DNA of 64,000 nucleotides from Clostridia bacterium (lineage in GTDB: Bacteria > Bacillota > Clostridia > Oscillospirales > Acutalibacteraceae), in contig JAFQHU010000018.1 in the NCBI GenBank assembly GCA_017397845.1, positions 62,001 through 126,000 of the forward strand, read 5' to 3'. The translations under genes and the position numbers were made by a program. This document shows, one piece after another, positions 49,216 to 58,246 of this stretch. The notes beneath the pieces are model-generated. The model was not told the DNA's origin and did not search any database. It saw only the letters and a program-made list of their open reading frames with translations. The stretch's first letter is position 1, and every line of letters starts with the position of its first letter.

Positions 49216-50721
49216 ATGAAGCTTTCAAAAAAAATCTTTAGTCTATGCCTCGCTGCGCTTATGCTCTTTTCTCTTTCAGCCACGGCTTTCGCAGCAGATG
49301 GTGTTACACAGACCTGCCCTGTAATTTATGTGCCCGGCATAAACACCAGCACCGTTTACACAGATGTTAATGACCTCTCCACCGCCGCTCGGCTTCCCGA
49401 TGAGGATACCTTCCTTGCAGTAATGAAGAATGACATCATCCCCGCCATCATCGCCTACACGCAGAATTCGGATTCCGATGCTCTGGCAGTGGTGATCAGT
49501 TCCAGATTCACGCCCCTTTTTGAAGACTGGTTTATGGAAAATACAGGCGACCCAAAAGAAGGTTCAGGAGTCCACAATCCCCTGCCCTCACGTGTTACTG
49601 CCAAATCAACCCTTACCTTCCAATACGACTGGCGCTGTGACCCTGTGGCTGTGGCAGAAAAGCTCAATGATTACATAAACCATATTACAGATAAAAGCGG
49701 CTGCGATAAGGTAGCTCTCAGCTGTCACTCCCTGGGAAGCATAATAATTATTTCTTATCTGGCAAAGTATGGAAATGATAAGGTTTCCGCTCTGGTTCTG
49801 GATACTCCCGCCTGTGAGGGTGCAACCTATACCGGCTGTCTTCTTTCAGGTGACAGCACACTCAATGCCTCTGCCATTACTTATTTCCTGGAAAACACTT
49901 TGGGAAAATCAGAAACCAACGACCTTATGGCAAGCATACTTGAACTTTTCAATGTGGCAGGCGTACCTGAGCTTTTTACTCTCTTTTTTGACAAAATAAT
50001 CGGTGACATTGCCCCCGTTATTTACAAAGAATTCCTTATCCCTCTGCTCGGCTGTTGGCCGTCAATATGGGCTCTGACTCCCGATGCCTACATAGACGGT
50101 GCCATGACTTATATTTTTGATGACCTTATGAAGGATGAAGATTATTCCGCCCTCAGAGAAAAAATTGAAAACTACAACAAAACGGTCAGAGCACGCAGAG
50201 ACCAACTTCTCAAAGATTTTGACAGTGAAAAAAATCTGGCCGTAATATCAAGATACGGTTTCCCCTCTGTCCCCATCTCTGATATGGGTGACCTTATCGG
50301 TGACTATACCATAGAAACCCGCTCCAGCTCCTTGGGTGCCACCACCGCCCCTGTCGGCACGTATTTTGATGACAGATATCTTGTGGGTAAGAATATGAAG
50401 TATATCTCCCCTGACAGAACAGTAGATGCTTCCACCTGTCTTTTCCCCGAAAAAACATGGTTTATAAAAAATGCTACTCATTCAATGGAGGTGGCAGACC
50501 CCTATTATAATTACTTCCTCTTTGCTGAAGAAGAGCTTACCTGCGACACCGCAATAATAGGCAGATTCACTCTATATGACAGTGAAAGCCAGACTCTTAC
50601 AGAGGATACCACCGAGCCTGTAAAGGCAGAAAAGGAATCCCCTATAGACAGTCTGGTCGCCTTTATCAAAAACCTTATTGAGCGTATCGGTAATTTCTTT
50701 AAGGCACTTTTCAGAAAATAA
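49216..50721 (+). CDS. Secreted alpha/beta hydrolase, paralogue 3
   Basis: A 501-residue exported paralogue of the hydrolases at 2.5 and 39.3 kb, but more diverged. Signal peptide 1-27 (AFA). It opens with CPVIYVPGINTSTVY, a clearer oxyanion-type strand than in the others. The nucleophile is Ser172 in CHSLG; the acid is in SPDRTVDASTC and the base in NATHSMEVADPYY. The tail is an amphipathic helix ending FFKALFRK. The ATG at 49216 is downstream of the promoter and has AAGGAG. It could be a lipase or acyltransferase of the lecithin:cholesterol acyltransferase-like group; substrate unknown. Confidence 0.82.
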   Translation: MKLSKKIFSLCLAALMLFSLSATAFAADGVTQTCPVIYVPGINTSTVYTDVNDLSTAARLPDEDTFLAVMKNDIIPAIIAYTQNSDSDALAVVISSRFTPLFEDWFMENTGDPKEGSGVHNPLPSRVTAKSTLTFQYDWRCDPVAVAEKLNDYINHITDKSGCDKVALSCHSLGSIIIISYLAKYGNDKVSALVLDTPACEGATYTGCLLSGDSTLNASAITYFLENTLGKSETNDLMASILELFNVAGVPELFTLFFDKIIGDIAPVIYKEFLIPLLGCWPSIWALTPDAYIDGAMTYIFDDLMKDEDYSALREKIENYNKTVRARRDQLLKDFDSEKNLAVISRYGFPSVPISDMGDLIGDYTIETRSSSLGATTAPVGTYFDDRYLVGKNMKYISPDRTVDASTCLFPEKTWFIKNATHSMEVADPYYNYFLFAEEELTCDTAIIGRFTLYDSESQTLTEDTTEPVKAEKESPIDSLVAFIKNLIERIGNFFKALFRK

Positions 50722-50727
50722 GATAAC

Positions 50728-50763
50728 AAAAAAAGTTGATGTCAGCTGACATCAACTTTTTTA
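50728..50763. terminator. Bidirectional terminator, hydrolase 3 / CPBP gene
   Basis: A long perfect palindrome centred at 50745/50746 (AAGTTGATGTCA/TGACATCAACTT) with A and T tracts on both sides, working for both converging genes. Confidence 0.9.
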
Positions 50764-51492
50764 TGTTGTTTTCTTCTTTATACTGAAAGCTAAATACACG
50801 CCGTACGCACCGCTGACTGCTACAAGGAAAACACAGGATACAATCCTGTCCGTTACTGTCAGCACAGTCTCATCGGCAAAGACACTGAGAGCATTGAAAA
50901 CCCCGTGAAGCAAAATACAGGGAATAAGACTTCCGCTTTTAAGGAAAATCATCACAAACATAAAGCCTGCCGCTACGGCATATACCACCTGGAAAAGATT
51001 AGGGATAAGCTCTGCACCCGAACCGTTAAAAAGATTTATTATATGACCTATGCCGAAAGTAACACTCGAAACAATGACAGCCGATTTAAGACCGTTTTCA
51101 GCCATAGCCTTAAACAGCATACCGCGGAATATAATCTCCTCTAAAAAGCCTACACAAAGCATCGTGAGCATATAAAGAACTGTTTCGCCAACGGACAAAT
51201 TAACCTTCACACCGAACATCACATTTGCCAAAAGTATAATAATCAGAGGAATATAATAAAGCATTTCTTTCGCCGACACCTTCGGCTTACACAGACCGTA
51301 TTTTTCACCAAGACCGTTCATTCTCATAAAGCTGAGAAGAACAGCCGACATTATAAGTGCCACAGGCAGACTTATGATGCTGTTTATACCGACCTTAGCG
51401 GAAATATTATCCCCTACGCTCATAAGAACACAGTAGGCAGCTATCCACATCAAGGAAAAGGCAAGCTCACTTTTATTATAAAGTTTTTTCAT
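50761..51492 (-). CDS. CPBP-family intramembrane protease
   Basis: A 243-residue membrane protein with about eight helices. The CPBP/Abi motifs are EEIIFRG (first, with Glu-Glu and Arg), GHIINLF and LHGVFNAL. These proteins are glutamate-type membrane proteases acting in prenyl-protein, immunity or signalling processes. The MerR regulator gene precedes it by 66 bases on the same strand and probably controls it. The ATG at 51492 is chosen; the frame extends upstream but has no better site. Confidence 0.85.
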   Translation of the reverse strand: MKKLYNKSELAFSLMWIAAYCVLMSVGDNISAKVGINSIISLPVALIMSAVLLSFMRMNGLGEKYGLCKPKVSAKEMLYYIPLIIILLANVMFGVKVNLSVGETVLYMLTMLCVGFLEEIIFRGMLFKAMAENGLKSAVIVSSVTFGIGHIINLFNGSGAELIPNLFQVVYAVAAGFMFVMIFLKSGSLIPCILLHGVFNALSVFADETVLTVTDRIVSCVFLVAVSGAYGVYLAFSIKKKTT

Positions 51493-51558
51493 TTCTTTCC
51501 CCCCGTAAAGATTATCTGTTTTCATTATAGCATTAATTTTCACGGGTTTCAATAAAAA

Positions 51559-52284
51559 TTATCTGCAGTAAAAAGCCACAGCATCGCTTATGAACTGTGC
51601 CGTTCCGTCACCGTGTCTGTCGATATTATTTTTAAATCTTTCATCAAGCACATACATCTGACCGAGACCCGCAAGGATTTCTTTGGTACAGGTGTAAAAA
51701 TTATCGGTGATATACTTCTGTAAATTTCTTACAAGGCTCTGTGCTTCTTCGCTTTCGGGTGCAAAACTTTTTTTCATACAGAGTGAAAACTCACCCATAA
51801 TGCGCTCCATGCCCTCTCCGAGAGCATCGAAATCATTCTTTGAGTAGCCTTTCGTCTTTTCCTGATTCTCTTTATAGGCATCCGTATTGCCCCATCTTTC
51901 CTTTGCCTCATTTTTATACTTTTCAAATTCGCTGTTATCAAACGCTTTCATAATAATTTTTCCTTTCTCTGCACTGTCGATGGAAGAAATAAGCCTCTCG
52001 AGCCGCTCTTTTTTCATAATCAAAAGCTTTTTCTGCTCCGTCAGTGCTTGTTTTTTATTGTAATCGGGAGACGACAAAATCTCTTTTATGCTCTTAAGAG
52101 GAAAATCCAGTTCACGGTAAAACATAATCTCCTGCATACGGAGAAGGGATTTCTCATCGTAATACCGATACCCCGTATACCTGTCTGCAAAAGAAGGCTC
52201 CAATAAACCGATTTCATCATAGTAATGAAGTGTGCGCACACTTACCGAGCACAGCTCAGCGAAATCTTTAATGAGCATTTTCAT
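51559..52284 (-). CDS. MerR-family regulator with TipAS-like domain
   Basis: A 241-residue activator of the MerR type. The N-terminal winged helix has FAELCSVSVRTLHYYDEIGLLEP and RYTGYRYYDEKSL, followed by a long coiled coil. The C-terminal 110 residues match the TipAS antibiotic-binding domain in layout (YKENQEKTKGYSKNDFDAL, then GMERIMGEF). Such proteins sense drugs or peptides and bend the promoter. The gene's own promoter has the 19-base spacer typical of the family. The ATG at 52284 has GAGGTG upstream; an alternative GTG overlaps that site. Confidence 0.92.
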   Translation of the reverse strand: MKMLIKDFAELCSVSVRTLHYYDEIGLLEPSFADRYTGYRYYDEKSLLRMQEIMFYRELDFPLKSIKEILSSPDYNKKQALTEQKKLLIMKKERLERLISSIDSAEKGKIIMKAFDNSEFEKYKNEAKERWGNTDAYKENQEKTKGYSKNDFDALGEGMERIMGEFSLCMKKSFAPESEEAQSLVRNLQKYITDNFYTCTKEILAGLGQMYVLDERFKNNIDRHGDGTAQFISDAVAFYCR

Positions 52285-52305
52285 TTTTATCACCTCACAG
52301 TAAGT

Positions 52306-52336
52306 ATTATATACTATGACGTAAGGTGAGAGTCAA
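52306..52336 (-). promoter_or_regulatory. MerR-type promoter with 19-base spacer
   Basis: Minus strand: -35 TTGACT (52331-52336), 19-base spacer, -10 TATAAT (52306-52311). The overlong spacer is the hallmark of promoters that MerR proteins untwist. TAC/GTA arms lie in the spacer. Confidence 0.8.
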
Positions 52337-52343
52337 GAGGTAA

Positions 52344-52384
52344 TTAAAAAAATTTACCCTATGACTTATTCAAAGCCATAGGGT
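52344..52384 (-). terminator. Terminator of the small exported protein gene
   Basis: Minus strand: 12-bp stem (52373-52384 with 52356-52367, one G-U pair) followed by AAATTTTTTT. Confidence 0.85.
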
Positions 52385-52402
52385 GTCTTTTTGCGCCGTA
52401 TA

Positions 52403-52921
52403 CTAATTAATCTCAATAACATCCATCCGTAACTGATGGGTTTTATTCTCGCCGTCAGCACCTACAGTAGTTATCTCGAAATAAAGATTATTAATAAGAT
52501 TCTCTGTTTTATTTTCTGCGATTACATCCGCACCGCTTAGTTTACCGAGATCATCTCCGTCAAGTTTAACCTTACCGCCTGTATGATCTACAAGACTGTT
52601 TGACATAACTGTTTTCTTTTTACCGTCTTCTAATATATAAAATGTAGTATTATAGGAAGTTACGCCCTCAAAAAAATCCTCGGAATTAATCTGCAAGGTT
52701 CCTCCGCTGAGGGTTTCTTCGTCTTCACCGAGAACGACAGTACCGTTCATAACGGTCAGAATATCGTCAGAGCCGCTGAAGGAATACACCTTAGTTTCTG
52801 TGTTCTTTTCCGAATGAACCGCAGTTGCCGGAGGGCTGTTATCACCCTGTCTTACCTTGTTAAAAGTGAAACAGAAAAAAATCAGAACAAAAATCAAAAC
52901 TGCCACAAAAACCTTTTTCAT
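52403..52921 (-). CDS. Small membrane-anchored protein, unknown function
   Basis: 172 residues. A single N-terminal hydrophobic helix (about 3-20) without a lipobox or clear cleavage site suggests a membrane anchor, with the rest outside. The exported part is polar, acidic and predicted beta-rich, with short segments LTVMNGTVVLGEDE and GGKVKLDGDDLGKL. I do not recognise the family. It has its own promoter (52953-52981) and AGGAGG before the ATG. It precedes the MerR gene's upstream region but is separated by a terminator. Confidence 0.6.
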   Translation of the reverse strand: MKKVFVAVLIFVLIFFCFTFNKVRQGDNSPPATAVHSEKNTETKVYSFSGSDDILTVMNGTVVLGEDEETLSGGTLQINSEDFFEGVTSYNTTFYILEDGKKKTVMSNSLVDHTGGKVKLDGDDLGKLSGADVIAENKTENLINNLYFEITTVGADGENKTHQLRMDVIEIN

Positions 52922-52952
52922 ATTATTCCTCCTTGGTTTTCTTTATGCCTTA

Positions 52953-52981
52953 ATTATACAGTAACTCCTACGTAAAGTAAA
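52953..52981 (-). promoter_or_regulatory. Promoter of the small exported protein gene
   Basis: Minus strand: -35 TTTACT (52976-52981), 17-base spacer, -10 TATAAT (52953-52958). Confidence 0.55.
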
Positions 52982-53086
52982 GGGAAACGGACTATCTGTT
53001 TTCGGGATATGCTCTCTGGTTCTTTCTGATTTAAGAGGATACGAAAGAAAATCTGTTTAGTAAATGTAATTTACGAAATACTATGT

Positions 53087-53530
53087 TTATTCTTCTATTA
53101 ATGATTCTATTTCTCTTCCTTTTTTATCAGTTATATAGATGAAACAATCCTCGAATTTGTTAGAGTATATGTCCTCTGTTTTCATATTATCAGGAAAATA
53201 ATTATACTTTATTACAACAGAAAACTGTTCCGGCAGTTTATTTGAGACAAACGGTACAAACTCATATTTTTTATTTGTTTCCTTTGGCGTGACTCCGTCT
53301 TTTGCGGAATCATATATTATAATAGATTTTTCACAGGAACAACAAACTGCTTTTAAGATTAACTGCCCGTCTCTTTTTATAATACGCGGTGAAAAAATCC
53401 CTTTGGTTTGCTTGCCTGTATGAAAAAATGAAAATTCATTTTTTCCGCAAGTGCATTTTAATTTTGCAGAAAAAGAAACACCGTTAAATTCTTCAATATC
53501 GGATAAAAAGTCTATGATTCTTAACTTCAT
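53087..53530 (-). CDS. Small protein with zinc-ribbon-like cysteines
   Basis: 147 residues from the ATG at 53530, which has GGGAGA upstream. Two Cys clusters, KCTCGKNEF and VCCSCEKS, are about 37 residues apart, a zinc-ribbon-like layout. The middle has AKDGVTPKETNKKYEFVPF; no membrane helix. I do not recognise a family. Codon use is AT-rich relative to its neighbours, which may mean recent acquisition or low expression. It lies between unknown genes and the rplM-rpsI operon. Confidence 0.55.
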   Translation of the reverse strand: MKLRIIDFLSDIEEFNGVSFSAKLKCTCGKNEFSFFHTGKQTKGIFSPRIIKRDGQLILKAVCCSCEKSIIIYDSAKDGVTPKETNKKYEFVPFVSNKLPEQFSVVIKYNYFPDNMKTEDIYSNKFEDCFIYITDKKGREIESLIEE

Positions 53531-53611
53531 AATTTTTATCTCCCTTTTGAAAACTATAGTTTCCTCAACCACCAACATTCTACCATAAACTCCCACAAAA
53601 GTAAACACAAC

Positions 53612-53644
53612 AAAAAAGTACACCTCCGAAAATCGGAAGTGTAC
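53612..53644 (-). terminator. Terminator of rplM-rpsI
   Basis: Minus strand: 12-bp stem GTACACTTCCGA/TCGGAGGTGTAC (53633-53644 with 53618-53629, G-U pair) followed by TTTTTT. Confidence 0.9.
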
Positions 53645-53661
53645 CATAATTGATAAACTGA

Positions 53662-54060
53662 TTATCTCTTTGAGAACTGAGGTGCACGACGAGCGCCTTT
53701 GAGACCGTATTTCTTTCTTTCCTTCATTCTCGGGTCACGAGTGAGGAAGCCTGCCTTCTTAAGTGCGGGACGAAGTTCTTCGTCATACTGAAGGAGAGCT
53801 CTGGAAAGACCGTGACGGATAGCACCTGCCTGGCCTGTAACGCCACCACCTGTTACGCGGCAAACGATGTCAAACTTCTCAGTGGTTTCTGTAAGATTGA
53901 GAGGCTGGCGAACGATGAGCTTAAGTGTTTCAAGACCGAAATAATCGTCGATATCTCTGTCATTGATGATGATTTTACCTGTACCTGCATAAACACGTAC
54001 TCTTGCGATTGACTTCTTTCTGCGGCCTGTGCCGTAGAAGAACGGAGTTGTTTCGTACAT
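53662..54060 (-). CDS. rpsI: 30S ribosomal protein S9
   Basis: 132 residues. It has [20 protein letters not shown] at the start, the central [19 protein letters not shown] and the basic tail [17 protein letters not shown] that reaches the P-site tRNA. It follows rplM by 21 bases in the conserved L13-S9 pair. Confidence 0.96.
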   Translation of the reverse strand: MYETTPFFYGTGRRKKSIARVRVYAGTGKIIINDRDIDDYFGLETLKLIVRQPLNLTETTEKFDIVCRVTGGGVTGQAGAIRHGLSRALLQYDEELRPALKKAGFLTRDPRMKERKKYGLKGARRAPQFSKR

Positions 54061-54081
54061 TCTGTTTTTCCTCCCTTTCTA

Positions 54082-54510
54082 TTAAAGTTCAATAACTTCG
54101 GGCTTCTGTGCTGCGTGTGCGTGTTCTGCACCTGCATAAACGCGAAGTCTGGTGAGAGCCTGACGGCCGATTACTGTGTCGGGAATCATACCCTTAACAG
54201 CCTTTGTCATAGCGAATTCGGGCTTAGTTTTCATAAGAGTTGAGTACTTAACCTTTTTCATGTTACCGATGTAACCTGTGTGATGGTAGTACATTTTCTG
54301 ATCGAGCTTCTTACCTGTAAGAACAACCTTATCAGCATTGATGATGATAACGTGGTCACCGCAGTCAGCGTGGGGTGCGAAGGTGGGCTTGTGCTTACCT
54401 CTGAGAAGATCAGCAGCTTTAGCAGCTACATGGCCGAGGTGCTTACCTTCAGCGTCAATAACATACCACTGACGGGTGATGTCGCCTGCTTTGGGCATAT
54501 AAGTTGACAT
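54082..54510 (-). CDS. rplM: 50S ribosomal protein L13
   Basis: 142 residues from the ATG at 54510 with GGAGG upstream; the frame open to 54558 has no site. Motifs [24 protein letters not shown] and [10 protein letters not shown] are typical. It is first in the rplM-rpsI operon. It binds 23S rRNA early in assembly. The short leader shows no L13 leader RNA. Confidence 0.96.
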   Translation of the reverse strand: MSTYMPKAGDITRQWYVIDAEGKHLGHVAAKAADLLRGKHKPTFAPHADCGDHVIIINADKVVLTGKKLDQKMYYHHTGYIGNMKKVKYSTLMKTKPEFAMTKAVKGMIPDTVIGRQALTRLRVYAGAEHAHAAQKPEVIEL

Positions 54511-54548
54511 AACTTTTTCCTCCAATAGATTATTTTTAATGCTCCGAT

Positions 54549-54577
54549 ATATTACCACAAGCCTTTCTTTTTGTCAA
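54549..54577 (-). promoter_or_regulatory. rplM promoter
   Basis: Minus strand: perfect -35 TTGACA (54572-54577), 17-base spacer, -10 TAATAT (54549-54554). Confidence 0.72.
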
Positions 54578-54708
54578 CACCTTTTTTGTATTTTTTTAAT
54601 TTACATTTTGATTACTCTGTTTTTCTTTGATTTTCTTCGTTTTTCATAGTATTTGCTCACAAACGATTTTTATAAATTTTCGGTTTTTTCTTTGTGAACT
54701 TTGCTGAA

Positions 54709-54748
54709 AAGAGCAAGAAAACAGCCCTCTGAAAAAGCAGAGAGCTGT
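54709..54748 (-). terminator. Terminator of the spc/alpha operon
   Basis: Minus strand: 11-bp stem (54738-54748 with 54721-54731, G-U pair), then TTTCTTGCTC. It lies just after rplQ, so the large ribosomal operon ends here. Confidence 0.85.
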
Positions 54749-54768
54749 CATTTTATTATTTTGTACTA

Positions 54769-55110
54769 TCAAACAAGTTCAATAATGCACATTTCTGCAG
54801 CATCACCGCGACGGGGACCTGTCTTAATAATACGGCAATAACCGCCGTTTACATCCTTATACTTGGGGCTGATTTCGTCGAAAAGCTTTTTAACAACATC
54901 TTCCTTTGTGATGTATGCGAGAGCCTGACGCTTATTGTGGAGTGTTGCTTCCTTACCGAGAGTAATCATTTTCTCAGTCATGGAACGAACTTCCTTTGCC
55001 CTTGTAACGGTGGTTTCGATGCTACCTTTTTCCAAAAGATATGTTACCATACCTCTGAGCATAGCGTTTCTGTGATCAGTAGGTCTACCGAGTTTTCTGG
55101 TACCTGCCAT
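54769..55110 (-). CDS. rplQ: 50S ribosomal protein L17
   Basis: 113 residues with the family start [21 protein letters not shown] and the end [16 protein letters not shown]. It is the last gene of the alpha operon, after rpoA. It binds 23S rRNA near the exit tunnel. Confidence 0.96.
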   Translation of the reverse strand: MAGTRKLGRPTDHRNAMLRGMVTYLLEKGSIETTVTRAKEVRSMTEKMITLGKEATLHNKRQALAYITKEDVVKKLFDEISPKYKDVNGGYCRIIKTGPRRGDAAEMCIIELV

Positions 55111-55150
55111 TGTAAATCACTCCTTTACCGTTGTGTAGAATAATTGTTTC

Positions 55151-56101
55151 TTAGTCGTCTTCACTGCGAAGGTCAAGACCGAAGGAATGAAGCTTTTTGA
55201 TAACTTCGTCGAGAGATTTTTTACCGAGGTTACGAACCTTCATCATATCTTCTTCTGTCTTGTTTGTTAAATCTTCCACTGTGTTGATGCCTGCACGCTT
55301 CAAGCAGTTGAATGAGCGTACGGACAAGTCAAGTTCCTCAATAGTCATCTCAAGAATTTTCTGGTTAGCATCTTCATCTTTGTCAACCATAATCTCAGTA
55401 TCATAAGCTTCGCCTGAGAGATCGCCGAACAAAGCGAGATGTTCGTTGAGAAACTTGGCACCGAGTGAAACAGCCTCAACAGCTGAAATTGTACCGTTGG
55501 TCCAAACTTCAAGTGTGAGCTTGTCAAAGCCGATTTCCTGACCGACACGGATGTCTTCGATGGTATAGTTGGCTTTGAGAATCGGTGTATAGATTGAGTC
55601 AATAGCGATTACGCCGATAACGGGCTGTAAAAGCTTTTTGTTCTGCTCAGCAGATACATATCCACGTCCCTTGTTTACAGTAAGTTCCATATTGAGGTGA
55701 GCGTCTTTGTCAAGTGTGCAGATATGATACTCAGGATTGATGATTTCTACCTCTGAGTCGCACTTGATGTCGCCGGCTAAAACTTCGCCTTCGCCGCTTG
55801 CATCAATATAAACTGTTTTGGGTCCGTCACCGTGAATTTTGAGGATAACGTTCTTAAGGTTGAGAATGATTTCCGTAACATCTTCCCTGACACCGGGAAC
55901 TGTTGAGAATTCGTGAAGAACGCCGTCAATTTTAACACTGGTGATTGCGTAGCCGGGAAGTGATGAAAGAAGAATTCTTCTTAAACTGTTACCGAGAGTA
56001 ACACCGTAGCCACGCTCCAACGGTTCAACTACGATTTTACCGTAGGTACCGTCAGCTGCTAATTCTGCAGTTTCGATTCTGGGCTTTTCAATGCCTATCA
56101 T
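55151..56101 (-). CDS. rpoA: RNA polymerase alpha subunit
   Basis: 316 residues. The N-terminal domain ([21 protein letters not shown], the dimer and assembly face) is followed by a linker (about 225-245) and a C-terminal domain with [22 protein letters not shown], which contacts UP-elements and activators. Alpha is the scaffold of polymerase. It lies between rpsD and rplQ, the standard order. The GGAGG site is normal. Confidence 0.97.
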   Translation of the reverse strand: MIGIEKPRIETAELAADGTYGKIVVEPLERGYGVTLGNSLRRILLSSLPGYAITSVKIDGVLHEFSTVPGVREDVTEIILNLKNVILKIHGDGPKTVYIDASGEGEVLAGDIKCDSEVEIINPEYHICTLDKDAHLNMELTVNKGRGYVSAEQNKKLLQPVIGVIAIDSIYTPILKANYTIEDIRVGQEIGFDKLTLEVWTNGTISAVEAVSLGAKFLNEHLALFGDLSGEAYDTEIMVDKDEDANQKILEMTIEELDLSVRSFNCLKRAGINTVEDLTNKTEEDMMKVRNLGKKSLDEVIKKLHSFGLDLRSEDD

Positions 56102-56153
56102 GCAAAACCCTCCTAACTTTTTTGTGGATGTGTTTTACGCTAATAACCGTCTA

Positions 56154-56780
56154 TTACTTAGAATAGAATTCGACGATAAGATGCTCTTCAACGGGTGTGC
56201 TGATCTGCTCACGTTCGGGAAGATTTACGATCTTAGCTTCGCAATTTTCACGGTTAAGGTCGAGCCATGTGGGAACGGGTCTTGATGCATTTGCTTCAAG
56301 TACAGCCTTAATCTTAACGCTTTCACGGCTCTTTGCTTTGATAGCAACTACGTCACCTGCTTTGAGAAGGTATGAAGGAATGTCAACCTTCTTGCCGTTT
56401 ACGGTGAAGTGTGCATGTGTAACGAGCTGTCTTGCTTCAGCACGTGAAGAAGCCCAGCCGAGTGTGTAAACTACGTTATCAAGACGGCTTTCACAGATTC
56501 TGAGAAGGTTGTCACCGGTAACGCCGGTTTTCTTTTCAGCCATAATGAAGTACTTATGGAACTGACCTTCCTGAATGCCGTAGTAACGTCTGGCCTGCTG
56601 CTTAGCACGAAGCTGGAGACCATATTCAGAATTCTTTTTACGGTTCTGACCGTGCTGACCGGGAGCATAAGAACGACGCTCAAAAGCACATTTGCCTGTG
56701 TAGCATCTGTCACCCTTTAAAAAGAGCTTCTTACCCTCGCGGCGGCACATTTTACATACCGCACCTGTATATCTTGCCAT
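56154..56780 (-). CDS. rpsD: 30S ribosomal protein S4
   Basis: 208 residues, with the N-terminal zinc-type cysteines ([19 protein letters not shown]) seen in many Firmicutes S4 proteins and an S4 RNA-binding domain ([20 protein letters not shown]). It is a primary assembly protein and in many bacteria represses its own operon. Confidence 0.96.
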   Translation of the reverse strand: MARYTGAVCKMCRREGKKLFLKGDRCYTGKCAFERRSYAPGQHGQNRKKNSEYGLQLRAKQQARRYYGIQEGQFHKYFIMAEKKTGVTGDNLLRICESRLDNVVYTLGWASSRAEARQLVTHAHFTVNGKKVDIPSYLLKAGDVVAIKAKSRESVKIKAVLEANASRPVPTWLDLNRENCEAKIVNLPEREQISTPVEEHLIVEFYSK

Positions 56781-56795
56781 ACGTTTGTACCTCCG

Positions 56796-57197
56796 TTATA
56801 CGCGTCTTCTTTTCGGGGGACGGCAGCCGTTGTGAGGAATCGGTGTAACGTCTTTGATCATTGTTACATCGAGACCTGCTGTCTGTAAAGCTCTGATTGC
56901 AGCTTCACGACCTGCACCGGGTCCCTTAACATATACTTCAACGGTCTTCATGCCGTGTTCGATTGCAGCCTTTGCAGCAGTTTCAGCTGCTGTCTGTGCA
57001 GCAAACGGTGTGGATTTTCTTGAGCCTCTGAAGCCCATTTCACCGGCACTTGCCCATGACACTGCGTTACCCTGTAAATCAGTGATGGTAACGATTGTGT
57101 TGTTGAAGGTGGATTGAATATGGGCCGCACCGCGGTCAATGTTCTTTTTGTCACGGCGACGGCGAACGTTGGTAGCTTTCTTTGCAACCTTTGCCAT
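56796..57197 (-). CDS. rpsK: 30S ribosomal protein S11
   Basis: 133 residues with [31 protein letters not shown] and the basic end [10 protein letters not shown]. It lies on the platform of the 30S subunit beside the mRNA exit. Order S13-S11-S4 is as in other Firmicutes. Confidence 0.96.
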   Translation of the reverse strand: MAKVAKKATNVRRRRDKKNIDRGAAHIQSTFNNTIVTITDLQGNAVSWASAGEMGFRGSRKSTPFAAQTAAETAAKAAIEHGMKTVEVYVKGPGAGREAAIRALQTAGLDVTMIKDVTPIPHNGCRPPKRRRV

Positions 57198-57215
57198 AAA
57201 TATATCCTCCTAAGA

Positions 57216-57584
57216 TTACTTTTTCTTATTTGCGATGGTCTTCTTGGGACCTTTACGGGTACGAGCGTTAGTTTTTGAACGCTGACCTCTTACGGGAAGG
57301 CCCTTTCTGTGGCGGATGCCACGATAGCAACCAATTTCAATAAGTCTTTTAATATCAAATGCTGTTTCTCTTCTGAGGTCACCTTCAACCTTTACGTTGT
57401 GGTCAATGTACTCACGAAGTTTTGAAACGTCGTCTTCGGTAAGATCCTTAACTCTTGTGTCGGGATTAATACCTGTTGCTGCGATGATGTCGCAAGCAGT
57501 TTTACGACCAATACCGTAGATATAAGTAAGAGCGATTTCCACTCTCTTATCTCTGGGCAGGTCAACACCTGAAATACGAGCCAT
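57216..57584 (-). CDS. rpsM: 30S ribosomal protein S13
   Basis: 122 residues. [20 protein letters not shown] at the start, the helix-two-turn-helix GIGRKTA, and [20 protein letters not shown] at the end are diagnostic. It forms bridges with the 50S subunit and touches the P-site tRNA. Confidence 0.96.
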   Translation of the reverse strand: MARISGVDLPRDKRVEIALTYIYGIGRKTACDIIAATGINPDTRVKDLTEDDVSKLREYIDHNVKVEGDLRRETAFDIKRLIEIGCYRGIRHRKGLPVRGQRSKTNARTRKGPKKTIANKKK

Positions 57585-57617
57585 GTTTCAGTTGCACCTC
57601 CTAAATTATTACGTCAA

Positions 57618-57731
57618 TTAGCCTTGACGCTGTTTGTGTTTGGGATTTTCGCAGATAACCATAATTTTGCCGTTACGCTTGATTACCTTGCACTTTTCAC
57701 ATATTTTCTTTACAGAAGGTCTGACTTTCAT
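57618..57731 (-). CDS. rpmJ: 50S ribosomal protein L36
   Basis: A 37-residue protein read directly from the minus strand: it starts [15 protein letters not shown] and ends [11 protein letters not shown]. The ligands CxxC, a third Cys and a His mark it as the zinc-binding type. It lies between infA and rpsM, its usual place. The gene is too short for ordinary gene callers. Confidence 0.95.
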   Translation of the reverse strand: MKVRPSVKKICEKCKVIKRNGKIMVICENPKHKQRQG

Positions 57732-57765
57732 AGGATTGCCTCCTTTAAATTCAAAAATGTCAGGT

Positions 57766-57984
57766 TTATTTGCTTCTCCATGTTATACGTCCGCGGGTTA
57801 AGTCGTATGGAGACATTTCGACTGTAACCTTATCACCGGGAAGAATACGAATGTAGTTCATTCTGAGCTTGCCGGAGATATGTGCTAAAATTTTATGACC
57901 GTTTTCGAGTTCAACCTGGAATGTTGCATTGGGAAGAGCCTCAACAACAGTTCCTTCGATTTCAATCATATCCTGTTTTGACAT
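57766..57984 (-). CDS. infA: Translation initiation factor IF-1
   Basis: 72 residues forming an OB fold: [38 protein letters not shown] and the C-terminal [11 protein letters not shown] are typical. It binds the A site during initiation. It stands between the KOW-domain gene and rpmJ, as in other Firmicutes. Confidence 0.96.
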   Translation of the reverse strand: MSKQDMIEIEGTVVEALPNATFQVELENGHKILAHISGKLRMNYIRILPGDKVTVEMSPYDLTRGRITWRSK

Positions 57985-57988
57985 AACC

Positions 57989-58237
57989 TTACCCCCTTGG
58001 GTTCGCTATTTTGTTTAAAGTTTTTCTAAGCTTACGATTTGTTGCCATCGAGTCTTTATCGAGTGTGACATCCGTCAGTGCAACGTGTCTGACATTTTTT
58101 GCCTTGGGCTTTTCCAGCTTACGACTTTTACCGTCACAGATAAGAACTTTTCTGTTTGCAATTTCCTTCACTGCAAAAAGCTCACCTTTATCGTGGCCTT
58201 TGAGCGAAAGAACTACCTGTCCTTCTTTAAAATCCAT
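57989..58237 (-). CDS. KOW-domain RNA-binding protein, L14e-like
   Basis: 82 residues. The first 35 form a KOW motif ([18 protein letters not shown]) like the eukaryotic/archaeal L14e and L6e group; the C-terminal part is basic ([17 protein letters not shown]). The gene between map and infA is common in Clostridia and is thought to be a ribosome-associated protein, but its function is unproved as far as I know. It starts 10 bases after map ends and stops 4 bases before infA. Confidence 0.88.
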   Translation of the reverse strand: MDFKEGQVVLSLKGHDKGELFAVKEIANRKVLICDGKSRKLEKPKAKNVRHVALTDVTLDKDSMATNRKLRKTLNKIANPRG

Positions 58238-58246
58238 ATTGACCTC

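Noticed and set aside
54510..54577. L13 leader RNA upstream of rplM
   Set aside because: The promoter puts the start about 35 bases before the gene, leaving no room for the leader fold.
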